Positions 1 through 11,904 of a stretch of 64,000 bases of DNA are shown here, piece by piece. Positions within the stretch are counted from its first letter, which is position 1, and every line of letters begins with the position of its first letter. The translations under genes were made by a program, and so were the position numbers. The stretch covers positions 55,559,859 through 55,623,858 of the forward strand of contig JALIGW010000001.1 in assembly GCA_023053685.1 (NCBI GenBank), read 5' to 3'. The notes beneath the pieces were generated by a model. That model did no database searches, was not told the DNA's origin, and was given only the letters and a program-made list of their open reading frames with translations. Source of the DNA: Diadophis punctatus similis. Taxonomy: Eukaryota; Chordata; Lepidosauria; Squamata; Dipsadidae.

Positions 1-78
1 GTCATTATGGTAATGTATTATGAGCAATATATTTCATCGCTCCTGGAAAATTATGGAGAGGTAACAGTTACCCTAGGG

Positions 79-467
79 CAGGGGTCGGCAACCTTAAACA
101 CTCAAAGAGCCATTTGGACCCGTTTCCCACAGAAAAGAAAACACGGTAGCCACAAAACCCTTTTGACATCTAAAATGAAGATAACACTGCATATATAGGT
201 TTTTTTTACCTTTATGCTATGTATAAAAAAACTATAGTGTGTTGCATTTATGAAATCAATGAACTGCTACAGAGAAAACAAATTTTTATTTCTGCATGCA
301 GCAAAAACATTTTGAACTTTGAAAAAAAAATGGGTTGAAAAGCTCAATCTTGTGCCGGCAGGTGTCACAGATTGGCGGTTGTGACGCATATTTTGAGTGA
401 CAGGGAGCCACAGCAGAGGGATGAAAGAGCCACATGTGGCTCCAGAGCCGTGGGTTGCAGACCCCTG
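79..467. mobile_element. Non-autonomous hAT element (CAGGGGTCGGCAACC ends)
   Basis: The ends CAGGGGTCGGCAACC and, reading inward from the right, CAGGGGTCTGCAACCC form a terminal inverted repeat. The flanks ccctaggg (71-78) and ctctaggg (468-475) match at 7 of 8 bases, as expected for a hAT target duplication. The element has no transposase frame. Its subterminal text about 'gagccatttggacccgtttcc' style sequence is familiar as a dispersed reptile hAT, but the family name is not certain. Confidence 0.85.
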
Positions 468-534
468 CTCTAGGGCCTAGGCCATGCTTGATTACTTTTG
501 ATATGTAGTACATCTGCAGGAACAAAATGTTAGA

Positions 535-1003
535 GTAGCTTTTCATATGAAATTGTTCTTATTGTTTTTCAATGCATTAAAGTTGGAGAGAGCAAATAAC
601 TTTAGATATTTTCAGTACTAAGAGAAAAAGATAAGTTTTCCTGTGCACTGCGGTCAAGCATGGGATTAACTTCTGTCGGTTGCCAAGGGACTGAGTTAAG
701 AAGATATGTGGTCACGCCCTCTCTCTGCTCCACTGGTTCAGTTCTTTAACTCAGTTGAGCCTAGAGGGACACATAATCATAATCTTCTTATCTCACTCTT
801 GGAAACGGACAGAATTGCTGGACTCTCCTCCGATCTGGCCAGAGCGCTGTGAGTTGCCGTCAGGAGCTCCCTCGTCGCAAGAACTGCCATCGCCTCGAGT
901 AGCTTTTCATATGAAATTGTTCTTATTGTTTTTCAATGCATTAAAGTTGGAGAGAGCAAATAACTTTAGATATTTTCAGTACAAAGACAAAAAGATTAAG
1001 TTT
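535..1003. repeat. Pair of ~105-bp direct repeats around a 255-bp spacer
   Basis: The segment at about 535-640 (starting gagtagcttttcatatg) recurs at about 896-1003 with only a few differences. The two copies enclose about 255 bp of more GC-rich, unrelated sequence (641-895). This could be a local duplication, or an insertion accompanied by a large duplication of the target. No protein is recognised in the middle segment. Confidence 0.8.
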
Positions 1004-1486
1004 TCCAAAATTGAAAAAGTAGAGTGGGGGAGGCTCTACTTTTTGTTTTTGTAATTTTGTAGTGATTCTTCTTACTGCAATAATAAATTTTTACAAGCTT
1101 AAGTTTTGTGAAACAACAAATTACATCTGCAAAATAGGACAAACATGCTTTTAAGTATATATAATTACTTAAAATTAGAAGAAACCATAATAAACACAAT
1201 GCAAATACACATTCACAAGGTTTGGTCTATATATTTTTAGGTTTTAGAAATTAAAAAGTATACACACCTAACAACAACAACAAAATAACAGCCCATAGTC
1301 ACCAGCACCCTAGTATCAGAGAGATTACTTTGGAAATTTTTATTTTAATACGTATCTTTTTTGACTATATATATATATAGATAGGGGATAGGGGATTTTA
1401 CACTCTGACGAAGTCAACGGGTTGACGAAAGCTTAGCAATTTTAATAGTAGTTTTAAATAAAATTTTAAATGTTCCAGAGATCGTG

Positions 1487-1507
1487 ATGGCAATCACTTC
1501 TTTATCC

Positions 1508-1562
<55 letters not shown>

Positions 1563-1564
1563 TG

Positions 1565-1598
<34 letters not shown>

Positions 1599-1612
1599 TG
1601 TATGTATGTATG

Positions 1613-1687
<75 letters not shown>

Positions 1688-1707
1688 ATAAAGAAGCGAT
1701 TGCCATA
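1487..1707. repeat. (TA)n/(TATG)n microsatellite inside an inverted repeat
   Basis: A pure TA and TATG/TGTA array runs from about 1506 to 1686. It is bounded by an inverted repeat: atggcaatcacttctttatcc on the left and ggataaagaagcgattgccat on the right (one mismatch in about 21 bp, extending into the TA tract). The long alternating open frames here (Ile-Tyr and Cys-Met-Tyr-Val repeats) are array artefacts, not genes. Confidence 0.9.
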
Positions 1708-1956
1708 TATATATATATATTATATAACATATATAATATAATTAGTGTGCTGTTCCTCCGAATGGTGGCTAATTTATACTTCCCCTGCCACCTTGCAAAT
1801 CCATGTGTTTACTCCAAGAACAAAAGGCTCTTCAAGTAACATAGCTCCCATTGTATAGATATATTTTCTGGAATGGGGCTACCTAAGGAGAAAAATATAA
1901 ATTAAGTAAGAACACTAAGCTGCTCAATATTCCTATGTTATTACTTAAACTTGGGA

Positions 1957-2100
1957 AGGTGTGACCATGGCTTGGATGTATCCAATGAGATGTAACACTT
2001 CCACTTCCTCTGCCTCACTTCAGCTTGTGGAATTTGTTATGCCAGTGATATCCCACTCACTATATAAAGGCATCCTATGAGTTCTCCTTCCCACTCAGGC
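1957..2100 (+). promoter_or_regulatory. Lefty promoter: T-box-like site, CCAAT and TATA box
   Basis: A canonical TATA box (ctatataaag, 2060-2069) lies about 140 bp before the Lefty ATG. A CCAAT motif is at 1982-1986. AGGTGTGA at 1957-1964 matches a T-box half site, and TGTGGAATT near 2026 resembles a FoxH1-type site. Nodal/FoxH1 control of Lefty genes is established knowledge; that these particular sites are used is inference. Transcription would start near 2090. Confidence 0.65.
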
Positions 2101-2203
2101 AGCCTGCAGCTTCACAGCACAATCTCTTCTCAGCACAAGAAAAACTTGTGCTGAGAAAGGAGAGATTTAGGGAGTCTTTTCCTATTTGATTGATTGGCAA
2201 AGG

Positions 2204-2471
2204 ATGGCTGTGAATCTTAGCTGGGTCTTAACCTCTGCCCTGTTCCTAGCTGCCACCACTGCTGGATTTAGCGAGAAAGGACTCAAGCAAATATTGCTGG
2301 AGAAACTGAAACTTCCAGATGTCCCCGCTCTCCAGATGACTGACCTGGAAAATCTAATGATTCCAGAGAATATAAGGAATAAATATATGTCCATGATGGC
2401 GCGGCACCGAGTGAAACGAAGAGCATTGCCAAGTTTAGCTGGGATCTTGAGAGGAGTTCCAGGCAACGCAG
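2204..2471 (+). CDS. LEFTY2: Lefty exon 1
   Basis: Encodes the signal peptide, the N-terminal propeptide helix (LLEKLKLPDVPAL-type, as in other Lefty proteins) and the RVKR site. It ends in phase 1 at gcag|gtaaac. The 5' UTR runs upstream to about 2090. Confidence 0.93.
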
Positions 2472-5400
2472 GTAAACTTGGTCTCATGTTTGCATGAAGC
2501 TAAAAGCAAATTCTCCATCCCCATTTGAAATCTGAAACTTCATCAGTGCCAACTGCTTAATAGATTTAATCCAAACCACAGGAAGACAGGATTTCGAAGA
2601 TATTTTAAGCTAAATGTGTCCACAAAGATGAAATTTGAAGTTCAGAATTTGTCTGGAAATCTAATTTATTTCTCATAAAGGGGAGATGAGGTAGTGTTGA
2701 TAGCCAGTTTTAAAGATTAAAGCATAACCTAGATGTTATTATATTGTTGTATTGTTCATAAAGTTATGTTGCTTTCCTTGCAAAGACTGAATACATTGCA
2801 TTTATTTACTGTAACACAATCTTAAATGTGATTACTGAGAAAAATATTTGCTATTTAAGCACATTTTCTCCTAAATGAGGCTGATCCCTACTTTGTCGAA
2901 TATCAGATGAAAACATAATCACAAACTATGTAATTGTTATTTAAAAACAAATGAAGGGAAGTCCCATGTTATGGCTCTCACGACATAAAGAAAGAATTTT
3001 TGGGTGACTCAAACAATGAGAAATGTTGATAAAGGAAAAGAGATTTAATTTGCTTTGAAAGTTGTACATGTATTATTTTTAAAGTATTGAAAATACATGA
3101 TGCATTTTGGGAGAAAAAAACATTGATGATTAAAGCAATTTTGTAAAACAATTATGCTGCCTGGAAACTCTTTGCCCAACATATCTGGAGGGTACCAGGT
3201 TGTGGAAAGGAAATCATGAGTAGATTTATCTTCTCTAAATATATGTCTTAACAGATGACAGTATATGACCTCCATTTGAGACATTAGTAGCAATAGCAAT
3301 AGCAATAGCACTTAGACTTATATACCGCTTCATAGTGCTTTACAGCCCTCTCTAAGCGGTTTACAGAGTTCAGCATATTGCCCCCAACAATCTGGGTCCT
3401 CATTTTACCGACCTCAGAAGAATGGAAGGCTGAGTCAACCTTGAGCCGGTGAGATTTGAACAGCTGAACTGCTGAACTAGCAGTCAGCTGAAGTAGGTTG
3501 CAGTGCTGCTTTTAACCACTGTGCCACCTCGTAAGAAAACATTGTCTAGTAAGAAAGCATTGTCATGAACAAATACCATAAAGCTTTATTGATTTAAATA
3601 TATGTGGTTGACACAGGTCTTACTAATCACTATTTACAATTTTTATACTGTGTTTATGTAAAGGAAGGATTGACAAGTGCAAGATGGTAACAAAAAATAG
3701 AAGGAATTGGATGTCCATCTGTCTTCCTCTAGAATTTCAATAAGTGATCTATTTCATGTTATTATTACTTAAAACAGCCTTTGATAATCAGATGTCTTCC
3801 AGATATGATGTATTATACAGTACAATCTCTACCAGATAATTGAAACATCACTCTTCCTGAGAAATAAAGAATGTCTTGTATTTCCTGTATTATGATTTAA
3901 AAGTGTTCCTTCTGTTTCCATCCACAAAGATATCTCAGGAGACATTCTCTATTCAGACACCACCCGTCAGAACCTGATCTTCGACATGGAGGGCAGGATT
4001 CCAGAAAACTGTGAAGTCACCATGGCTGAACTGAAGCTTTTCAAAAAGCCCCTGGACAAGAAACATCTGCCCAGCAGGCAGTCACAAAGACCAGTCATGA
4101 ATGCAAGGGTGACCGTGTACTGGGTGCAACTTCAAGATAATGGCACTAACCGGACCTCTTTAATTGATTCCAGGTATGAAGGAGAGTTCACAGTCTCTTA
4201 CAGTATTTTGCAGCATGGGAAGATTATTTTGTCTCCAATATAGCCAGCTTAAAATTGTATAGTCAACATAATATAATTTAAACAATGTTTCTACAATTTA
4301 TTTATTTATTTATTATTATTTTATTGGTCACATTTGTATGCCACCCACCCTACAGAGACTCTGGGCAGCTCACAACAATAAAAATTTACATGCAACAATA
4401 AATATAAAAAGCATTAAAAACAATGATTATCAAAACATTAAAAAACATTAAAAGCAACAATTTAAAAACCCATACAATAATTCATTCATGGGGCCAAGAG
4501 TGATCGGTGTTATATTAAAATCATTGGTCCCAGGCCTGTCGACAAAGCCATGTTTTTAGTGCTTTTCTGAAGGCTGGCAGGGTGGGAATAATGCGGATCT
4601 CGGGGGGGTAATGTATTCCAGAGAGCTGGTGCTGCCGCAGAGAAGGCCCTCGTTCGTGGGCCCGCCAGCTGACATTGTTTGGCTGACAGGACCACCAGCA
4701 GACCAACTCTGTGGGCTCTAATCGGTCTTAGGGAGGTATGTTGGAGAAGGTAGTCTCGGAGGTAAACTGGTCCTAAGCCATTCATTTTTTTAGTACTTTC
4801 TAAGAACTTAATAATATATAAGCTGGTTCACATACTGTGTTTGGCTTAATGTAAGTGTCTGTGAATTCAGTTACTATTGTTAATAAATAATGGTTTACAG
4901 TTTGTAGCAATGTATGCATCTATGTTGCTGTAAACCATGTAATCTATAATGATTCAATCTGATATGTGAATGCAGCCACTTGTTCTCCTGATAAATTATG
5001 ATATTAGCCTTGAAACATAGATTAAGCCAGGGTCTCAATCTCAAGAGCGTGAAGACAGCACCCACAACATTGGGCTAGCCATACAAAATAGATTTGAAAT
5101 AAGGCATAGCTACTATTTCTGGACTTCAGATATCAAAATAACCACTCAGTAATAGCAAAGAGTTAAAAGTGTCTGTGTCTCTTTAGTGCCATGTAAGGGT
5201 CATCTAGATTTTGCAGTTTGGATATAACAGCCATAAAATAAGGTATTTGTCTATGTAGATATTTTAATGGTTTTCAGATAGCTTCACATGATTTCTAAAA
5301 ACATGAAAATTTAGAATCACAAAAATATTTTATTCCCAGTGACTTAAAAATATTCCAATAAAAGAAACAGAAGACAGCAACACAAATAATAATTCTTACT

Positions 5401-8168
5401 TTAAGATTCAGAGATTTATTTTCATGAGCAATTTGGAACATGAACAACCATCATAACATTACTTACATCAATAACCCATTGCAATGAGGTCCAGAGACGA
5501 TAACGAGGTCCAACAAGGAATAGCTACGGCCAATGACCCCGATCTGAAACCCATCTCCTTCTTTTATACATTTCTTCTGACAGCCCCTCAGCAAGTGGAA
5601 TTTTGCTGAATTTACTTCCTTGTACTTGTATATTTCCCATCAAGTAGCACATTCTTGGGTGTACATGTGAAATCTCCTACCATCTACTACCTTCAGTTCC
5701 TTATTTCCAAGCGTTTTAATGTTCTTAGCCCGAAATAGCCTCTGAAACGATCCTCTCTGTAAAATACATGTTATGAAATTACATTTAGCACAGCAAATTA
5801 CAAATATCTCTTTTTTCTTAAGAAATCATAACAAATCAATCCAGACCTGCTATCATTTTTTAGGCCTATATCATCACCTTCAGCTTTCTTCTTCTCACAC
5901 CAGTCTAGATCAATATATGTTACATTTTGGATTTATCAGTTGTATTTAATTGGTAGCAGAAATTACAATAGGGACCAAATTCTTCTTTGTTTTATACTAT
6001 TTTGTATATTGTAGCATTAATTTAATAACTGTTCTACTTTTCATTCATTTATTTACAGTATGTCTGTACCATTTGTGCATTTTGCCCATAATTTGTTTGA
6101 ATATAGTATATTTTTACTCTGTCCAAATGTTATTTTTTTAATAGTTTCTAGAAAAAGGAAGTTAAAGTAAAAGCCTATGTTAGAAGCTATTATTGTTAGT
6201 ATTCTCATTATTATTATTCTATTCATAGTATGTTTGCATTAACCAAAATACTCTAAGCCTAGATAAGCATTTCTTGCTTTTTAAACTTTAGATTAGTTCC
6301 CATTATGGAGTCTGGTTGGAGGAATTTTGATGTTACTCAGGCTGTACATTTCTGGCTGAAAACAAAAGCCTCTGGACCAATGCTCCTGGAGATTTGGATT
6401 GAAGGAGAAAGATTAGGCAGCTATGCCTCTGAAATGGCCAAAGTTGTGCGTTTTACATCACAGGACCCTTCAGATAAGGCACTAGGCAAACCAGAGTTGG
6501 TCCTTTACACTCTTAACTTGGAAGAATATGGGTAAGTGTTATGTTATTTCTGTATAGTGACATTGTTTCATTTCTGTCTTTCATGATGAAAAAAAAAATC
6601 CCAGACAAAAATTTGGCAGCTTCCAAACTATACTGAATAATGTTTACTTGAAGCTAAAGTCAACTGGATTTTTAGTTAGGTTATTCAAGATAGTGGCTGT
6701 TTTGTATGTCCTTTATCTTGTTCAATTGCAAATAAGTCCATGTTCAACAAGACTGAAGAAAGTTGGCATGACCTTGAATTTTTGCTTGCTTGCTTCTGAA
6801 TAAATGTTCATAGAGTGGCATACAGATCATTTCTCATTTCACAACTAGTACAAACACTTTACATGAACAGTAATACTTTAGCCAACCACATCTGGGAGTG
6901 CTTCTGCTGGGAGGGGAGGAAATCTGGAATTAGTCTGTATTTGATTAATTAAAATAACACACCAGAGAGGAATATAATCTATAATTGCTACAGGTATATA
7001 GTAAATTTATGTATACACACACGCACACACACACACATGTGCACACACACACACACAAAATGAATGTGATGCAGGAGCCGAGGTGGCACAGTGGTTAAAA
7101 GCAGCACTGCAACCTACTTCAGCTGACTGCTAGTTCAGCAGTTCAGCTGTTCAAATCTCACCGGCTCAAGGTTGACTCAGCCTTCCATCCTTCTGAGGTC
7201 GGTAAAATGAGGACCCAGATTGTTGGGGGCAATATGCTGAACTCTATAAACCGCTTAGAGAGGGCTGTAAAGCACTATGAAGCGGTATATAAGTCTAAGT
7301 GCTAAGAATATAGAGTGGCTTACAGTACAAATACTTGATCATCAAGCAGTAAGTTAGGTAATGTTAGACGAGTCATTATAATCTGCCTGCCATAACTGTT
7401 AGAGGAAAGTCTGTAGAGATTCCCAGTCATCCAGGTCATGGTTGTCCCAAAGGTGTTTTTTCAGGAGGCAACTGGACTTTCTTGACTTTCATTCCCCACT
7501 ATCCTGTCAGAGCTGAAGAAGATTATTGGATGGGAAGCGAAACGTCTTCAAAGAAAAAACAAAGTCCAGTTTCCTCCTGAAAAAGCACCTTTGGAACAAC
7601 TGTTAGAGGGGGGAAATGGAACATGTTGAAGTAGTGTGTGAGACAAAAGCCAAGAGAGTTGAGCATGTAATCAATAAACCGATAACATCATTAAAACAAT
7701 CAAAGATATATTTTTGTTCTTGCCTAAAGTTTTGTATGTGTCAGTCTGCTTCTTGCTGAAAACTTTCAGCAAGTGGGTCCAGTCCTCATCCTACATCTTA
7801 GATGAATATTGATTCTGCTTTTTAACAGAGGACCTGGGGACTGTGGAGAAGGAAGCATGATGGAGAAGTCTACCTGCTGCCGGCAAGAACATTATATCAA
7901 TTTCCGTGAGTTGACCTGGACTCAGTACTGGATTATTGAGCCAGCTGGCTATCAAGCTTACCATTGTGTGGGCAGCTGCTGGCAGCCGAAGAATTTGCTG
8001 CATCATTTTGGCTATGGAAAGAGATCCTGTGCTGTGGTGGAGAGTTCTCCTCTTCCCATGATGTATCTTGTCAAAAAGGGAAACTACACAGAAATTGAAG
8101 TGGCAGAGTTTCCTAATATGATTGTAGAAAAATGTGGCTGTATAATGAACAATATAGCTGTGATCTAA
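2204..8168 (+). CDS. LEFTY2: Lefty, left-right determination factor (TGF-beta family Nodal antagonist)
   Basis: Four coding exons (2204-2471, 3930-4173, 6292-6531, 7829-8168) join in phase to 363 codons plus stop, close to the usual ~366 aa of Lefty. A hydrophobic signal peptide covers residues 1-20. A furin-type site RVKR is at 69-72. The propeptide has the family signatures NRTSLIDSR and ESGW-FDVT-AV-FW. The C-terminal cystine-knot domain has cysteines at about 256, 267, 268, 297, 301, 318, 353 and 355, with CCRQ and YHCVGSC motifs. As in other Lefty proteins, only one Cys (SCAVV) stands where dimeric TGF-beta ligands have a CC pair, so it should act as a monomer. Lefty is secreted and blocks Nodal and its EGF-CFC co-receptors in germ-layer and left-right patterning. 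The start is the ATG at 2204 (context aaaggATGg); the earlier in-frame TTG is not credible. Adjacency to SDE2 favours the LEFTY2 name, but reptile LEFTY1/2 orthology cannot be settled here. Confidence 0.96.
3287..3531 (-). mobile_element. tRNA-derived snake SINE in Lefty intron 1
   Basis: The reverse complement reads gaggtggcacagtggttaa (A-box-like), then gttcaaatctcac (B box), then the common body ending in ctaagtgctattgctattgc. It is the same family as the + copies at 7075, 18198, 21208 and 22629. The naming as Sauria/Squam1-type is from memory. Confidence 0.9.
3930..4173 (+). CDS. LEFTY2: Lefty exon 2
   Basis: Begins after tccacaaag|at, completing an Asp codon with the last base of exon 1, and ends at ttccag|gtatga in phase 2. 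It encodes propeptide sequence with RVTVYW, an N-glycosylation sequon (NRT) and the highly conserved RTSLIDSR. Confidence 0.93.
4290..4790 (-). mobile_element. L2-type LINE 3' fragment in Lefty intron 2
   Basis: On the - strand the end of an L2 reverse-transcriptase ORF is readable (GPVYLRDYLLQHTSLRP, HRVGLL, AFSAAAPALWNTLP), followed by an AT-rich 3' UTR and a TTATT-type tail at the low-coordinate end. It is 5'-truncated and decayed. Confidence 0.85.
6292..6531 (+). CDS. LEFTY2: Lefty exon 3
   Basis: Acceptor aactttag|a and donor tatgg|gtaagt. It encodes the propeptide segment LVPIMESGWRNFDVT through LNLEEYG, which aligns closely to human Lefty (LVSVHESGW...DVTEAVNFW). Confidence 0.94.
7014..7060. 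repeat. (CA)n microsatellite
   Basis: Imperfect CA dinucleotide run in Lefty intron 3, just before the SINE at 7075. Confidence 0.9.
7075..7306 (+). mobile_element. tRNA-derived snake SINE in Lefty intron 3
   Basis: Full-length copy: A-box region gaggtggcacagtggttaa, B box gttcaaatctc, common body with gggggcaatatgctgaac, and 3' end aagcggtatataagtctaag. Confidence 0.92.
7402..7602. repeat. Foldback repeat (aaggtgctttttcaagaggc family)
   Basis: Arms cccaaaggtgttttttcagg and cctgaaaaagcacctttgg are inverted, with aagcgaaacgtcttcaaag near the centre. The same family occurs at 41652 and 63737. Here the left inner arm is diverged. Confidence 0.8.
7829..8168 (+). CDS. LEFTY2: Lefty exon 4 (cystine-knot domain)
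   Basis: Acceptor tttttaacag|ag; ends at the TAA at 8166-8168. It carries the whole mature knot domain: CCRQEHYINF, PAGYQAYHCVGSCW, RSCAVV, SLP-like PLPMMYLVKKG and FPNMIVEKCGC. Confidence 0.96.
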
Positions 8169-8172
8169 TAAA
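8167..8172 (+). promoter_or_regulatory. AATAAA overlapping the Lefty stop codon
   Basis: The stop codon and the hexamer overlap (ctAATAAAcg). If used, the 3' UTR would be only some 10-25 nt. A later, weaker signal may be used instead. Confidence 0.5.
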
Positions 8173-9345
8173 CGTTCTCAACTGGTCAGTTACAAGGAAA
8201 TCTTTTTCTGCTTCAGCACAATAACTGCAACCGCAATACTTATTGCTCAGAATCCAAACCAGGTGTGGCATATTGAATCTAACTGCTAATCTTGTGGACA
8301 CATTCATTGCGCAATTCCAAAATCTCTCTTGGGGTAACGCTTGGATTAGGCAACTTCAAAGATATAAACCCTTTTAAGATCTTCAGATTTCTTCATGAGG
8401 CAAGATGCTAGAAAAAGTAAATGGAACTGGGGAGAAGGAAAATTAAACAAAAGCTTTGCCTGATCAGAGTTTAATGGAATGTAGAAGATGGAAATATTCA
8501 AGCTGAGCTCTTCCTGGGTTATTGATCTTTAGATTCCTTCAGAATTGCTCCTTAGATGGCTGGTACAAAGAAACAAACAAGTGATTGTTCCCAGATGTAC
8601 AGTAAATACTATTGCAGCTGTTATCAGAATTGGTTCAACTTCAGATTGGTTTAAAAATCCACCAAATAACAGTATTCAGAAGAAGATACATTTTATCTGA
8701 ATTTTGACAGAGGCTATAGTTTCCTAGGAACAACTGCTGTCCTGTTGCAGAGTAGATGCTAACGTAAAACTCTTGGTATTGGGACAAGATTGGAGACAGA
8801 TGGGTCTTTTACTTTATAGTTTTTTCATTTGTGTTAACAAGGGCAAGTGTATACTCTCCCACCAGACTCTCCTGAAGGATCTTTGTCAGAAAAGATCAGA
8901 TCCTAAGTGCCAGAAGACAAGTTTACTATTTTACAAGAATGTCCTACATACAGTATGATTTTCTCCCATTGATATGAATGGCAGCTATTCATTTCCTATA
9001 AGAAGAGTAAAGGAGTATTTCAAGAATACCAAAAGAGTAGAAGTTGGAATCTATATGTTCTTAGCAATGGAGAATCACAGCGGATATCACCCATATAGCT
9101 TCCTTCCTTTCATCTCTTACCTTTAACATGATTTTCTATCATCTTTAAAAATTGACCCAGAATTATATTGCCTTCTATAAGACAAGATCTTTTTATACAG
9201 TACCAGATATACTAAAACTGACCACCTTATGTTTGTTCTGGGTTTATGTTGGCTGTCAGTTTGTTCCAACTGAGATCTGCAGTGCTATTTATTACCTTTA
9301 AAGCTGGAGATTATTTGTGTTTATATTACAGGAAAGAACACTGCT
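8173..9345. other. Lefty 3' flank, no recognised gene or repeat
   Basis: Unique-looking AT-rich sequence. It may contain a longer Lefty 3' UTR. No convincing coding frame. Confidence 0.5.
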
Positions 9346-9349
9346 TGTG

Positions 9350-9540
9350 GGATGATGATGATGATGATAATAATAACAGAGTTGGAAGGGACCTTGGAGG
9401 TCTTCTAGTCCAACCCCCTGCGTAGGCAGGAAACCCTAATGATCTCTTCTTCACTCACTAAGGTAATCTAAAGAGACTACCTACATCAAGCTACTCAGTT
9501 TCATTGGGCAGCATCCCATAATGTCCTCTTCATTAAGAAA
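9350..9540 (-). mobile_element. CR1-type LINE 3' end fragment
   Basis: Contains agttggaagggaccttgg followed by tcttctagtccaacccc, which is the characteristic CR1 3' region read on the - strand, next to a (GAT)n/(AAT)n tail. Confidence 0.8.
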
Positions 9541-9544
9541 TCTC

Positions 9545-11374
9545 TCTTTAAATGGATGTTTAACTATTTATTATTATTATAATTCATTTTAACAGCCTTT
9601 GTTTTATATTTTTCCATATAAATTTATTTAATTAAATAAATAAATGTCACAGACAGACCTCAATAGTTATGTCATCTAGTATTTAAAGTCCAACTGATTT
9701 TATAGGAAGAGTTAAATCTTTACTTACCTCTTTCTGGCTGTAGTCAATGACGCAACACTACTCAACATTGGCTAAATGAGGACAAAGATATGCTCAGTAT
9801 GAGATACAATTAACTACAAATCATGGTTGAACAGAGAGCTGAATTTTCTATCTCATTCATAATCAGTAACTATAATAACAAGCACTTATCTGTAAATAAT
9901 GCAGAATTCATGTATGTGTCTTCTTAGAAACCAATATGTGTTATCTCAGCAAAGAATATTTTTTTAAAAAAGAAAAATGTCTCCAATTTTGCATAAGCAC
10001 ACTGCCTGTCTGCTGCTCATTAAAGCAGCCCAACTTCCCCCCCACCACTTTAAATAAAGGTGCAGATGATTTTAAGAGACAACTTATTACAGTAGCTGTG
10101 CCTTTTTTAAGGCTTGCACAGAAGATTGAAACAGCTATGCTACTTTAATGAATAGCAGAGCTATGCTCTCTTGAGATCTTGAGTATTTTTGAATTATTGT
10201 TGGACTGTGCACAGCCCGGTTGCTTAATAACTAAACATAGAACCATAAATCCTATAAGTGAGATATGTGAAAAAATATTTGCTTAAGCATGTTTTTGATG
10301 GTAGTATTATTTTTAATATACAAATTGTGTTTGATGAATTTTCTTAATTTGTGCATATGTGAAATGCTATAAAATAAAATATAAAATCAACACAATGGGG
10401 CTTTTTATTTCTATCTTTCATAAGCATCTAAATAATGTATCATTTAATAATAAAGTAATTTTACAATGGTAGATCATTATAGCAAGTTCTAGCAGAAAAG
10501 CAACTCAGGGAGTAAACAGAGTCACATGAAAAGGTCTCAAGAACAACAGCTTTGTATGCTTATTTAAAGCATTTATATGGCCATTCAACTCAAGTATAAC
10601 TCTGGGCAGCATACCCAGAGTATCAGTAAGCAAAAATATGAAAACATATAACTATGCTAATCATCAGACAAAAAATCCACACTGAAACAATCCCTTTATT
10701 ATGACAATAGAAGATTTACAATTTCAAAATCTTTTCATCAGTCAAGACAACTAGACTTTGGAGGAAATGGGAAGAGATGGGGGAAAGAGGTGGCTGATAT
10801 TTGAAGAGTCTATGAGTGCTCTTGTCCTTTAAAACCAACGTGAATTATCACAATCAGAAGTGAAGAGACATGATGAATTTGAGAACTGTCTTGCTTTATT
10901 TATATGTCTAAAACTCAACTGCATTTTCAGTTTACCTCAAAAATTAATATATGTATAACTCTGAAGTTCCAACATTAATATATTTTTAAAAAGCTGGATT
11001 AGAGATATATCTCCTCACCTATTTGAAATATTAGGTTACAACATTTGGTTACAGAGACAATGGAACTGAGCATTTCCTGGATTGCTGTTTACTTTATGAC
11101 TGAACTTCAGATAATTATGAGGGATGGTTTCCTTTTAGTGAAAAGTATATAATGTTTATAAAACTTTAAAAATTGGGACTGAGAAGGACACTATTAAACT
11201 CCTGTTTGGGACTGATTCATACCCTGCCATACTTTTAGTATGACTGCCTGAATACAGCCGAGTATGACAAATAGTGAACAAAATAATAAAGCTTCCACGT
11301 TCAAGTATGCTTGACCTCAATTTGATGTTCTCCAGCCTCAGTTCCCTTGAATGTTAATCCATATGGTCAGAATA
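9545..11374. other. Intergenic, nothing recognised
   Basis: AT-rich sequence with short simple stretches (ttatttaattaaataaat near 9625) and no credible coding frame or delimited element. Confidence 0.5.
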
Positions 11375-11382
11375 GTTCCTTC

Positions 11383-11571
11383 CAGCGGTGGGTTGCTCCC
11401 GGTTCGGCTCAGTTCTAAGAACCAGTAGCGCCAGTGGTGGGAAGCTCCGCCCACCCGCCCAGGACACTCCACCCACCCACCCTGGACACTCTGCTCATCT
11501 GCCCAGGACACTTCTGCGCATGCAGAGAACGCGCGCAAACGGGTAGTAAAGGGTTTTAGAACCCACTACTG
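11383..11571. mobile_element. Short hAT MITE (CAGNGGTGGGTT ends)
   Basis: Ends cagcggtgggttgctccc and ttttagaacccactactg are inverted; flanks gttccttc (11375-11382) and gttctttc (11572-11579) match 7 of 8. The GC-rich interior includes cttctgcgcatgcag. It belongs to the same end-family as 56855, 57512, 58892 and 60555. Confidence 0.85.
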
Positions 11572-11904
11572 GTTCTTTCTACACATAGGAAGGAATAATG
11601 GAAATGTGTCAGAGTTACTATTCTCAAAATTCACAGCATAGTACCAACTGGAGAGCAGACAATTGGAGATATCTGATCCATATTGGCCAGGTTGACAAAT
11701 TAATTTTGTTAACCATGGTTTCTTGAATAAATCACAATTGAATTCATTCAGATAATGCACTAGTAGGCATTAGTTGTGGTCTCCTAATCAGAAAGCTGCC
11801 TGGAAACCTAGCAAATTACCTCTATGACTTAGGAAAATATGGCTATCCAGCTACTATAGCAGCAGTTTAAAATCCAGGAGTAAATCTCCGGAGATTAATA
11901 TTCA

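Noticed and set aside
1484..1839. Open frames of Ile-Tyr and Cys-Met-Tyr-Val repeats
   Set aside because: They translate a TA/TATG microsatellite on both strands.
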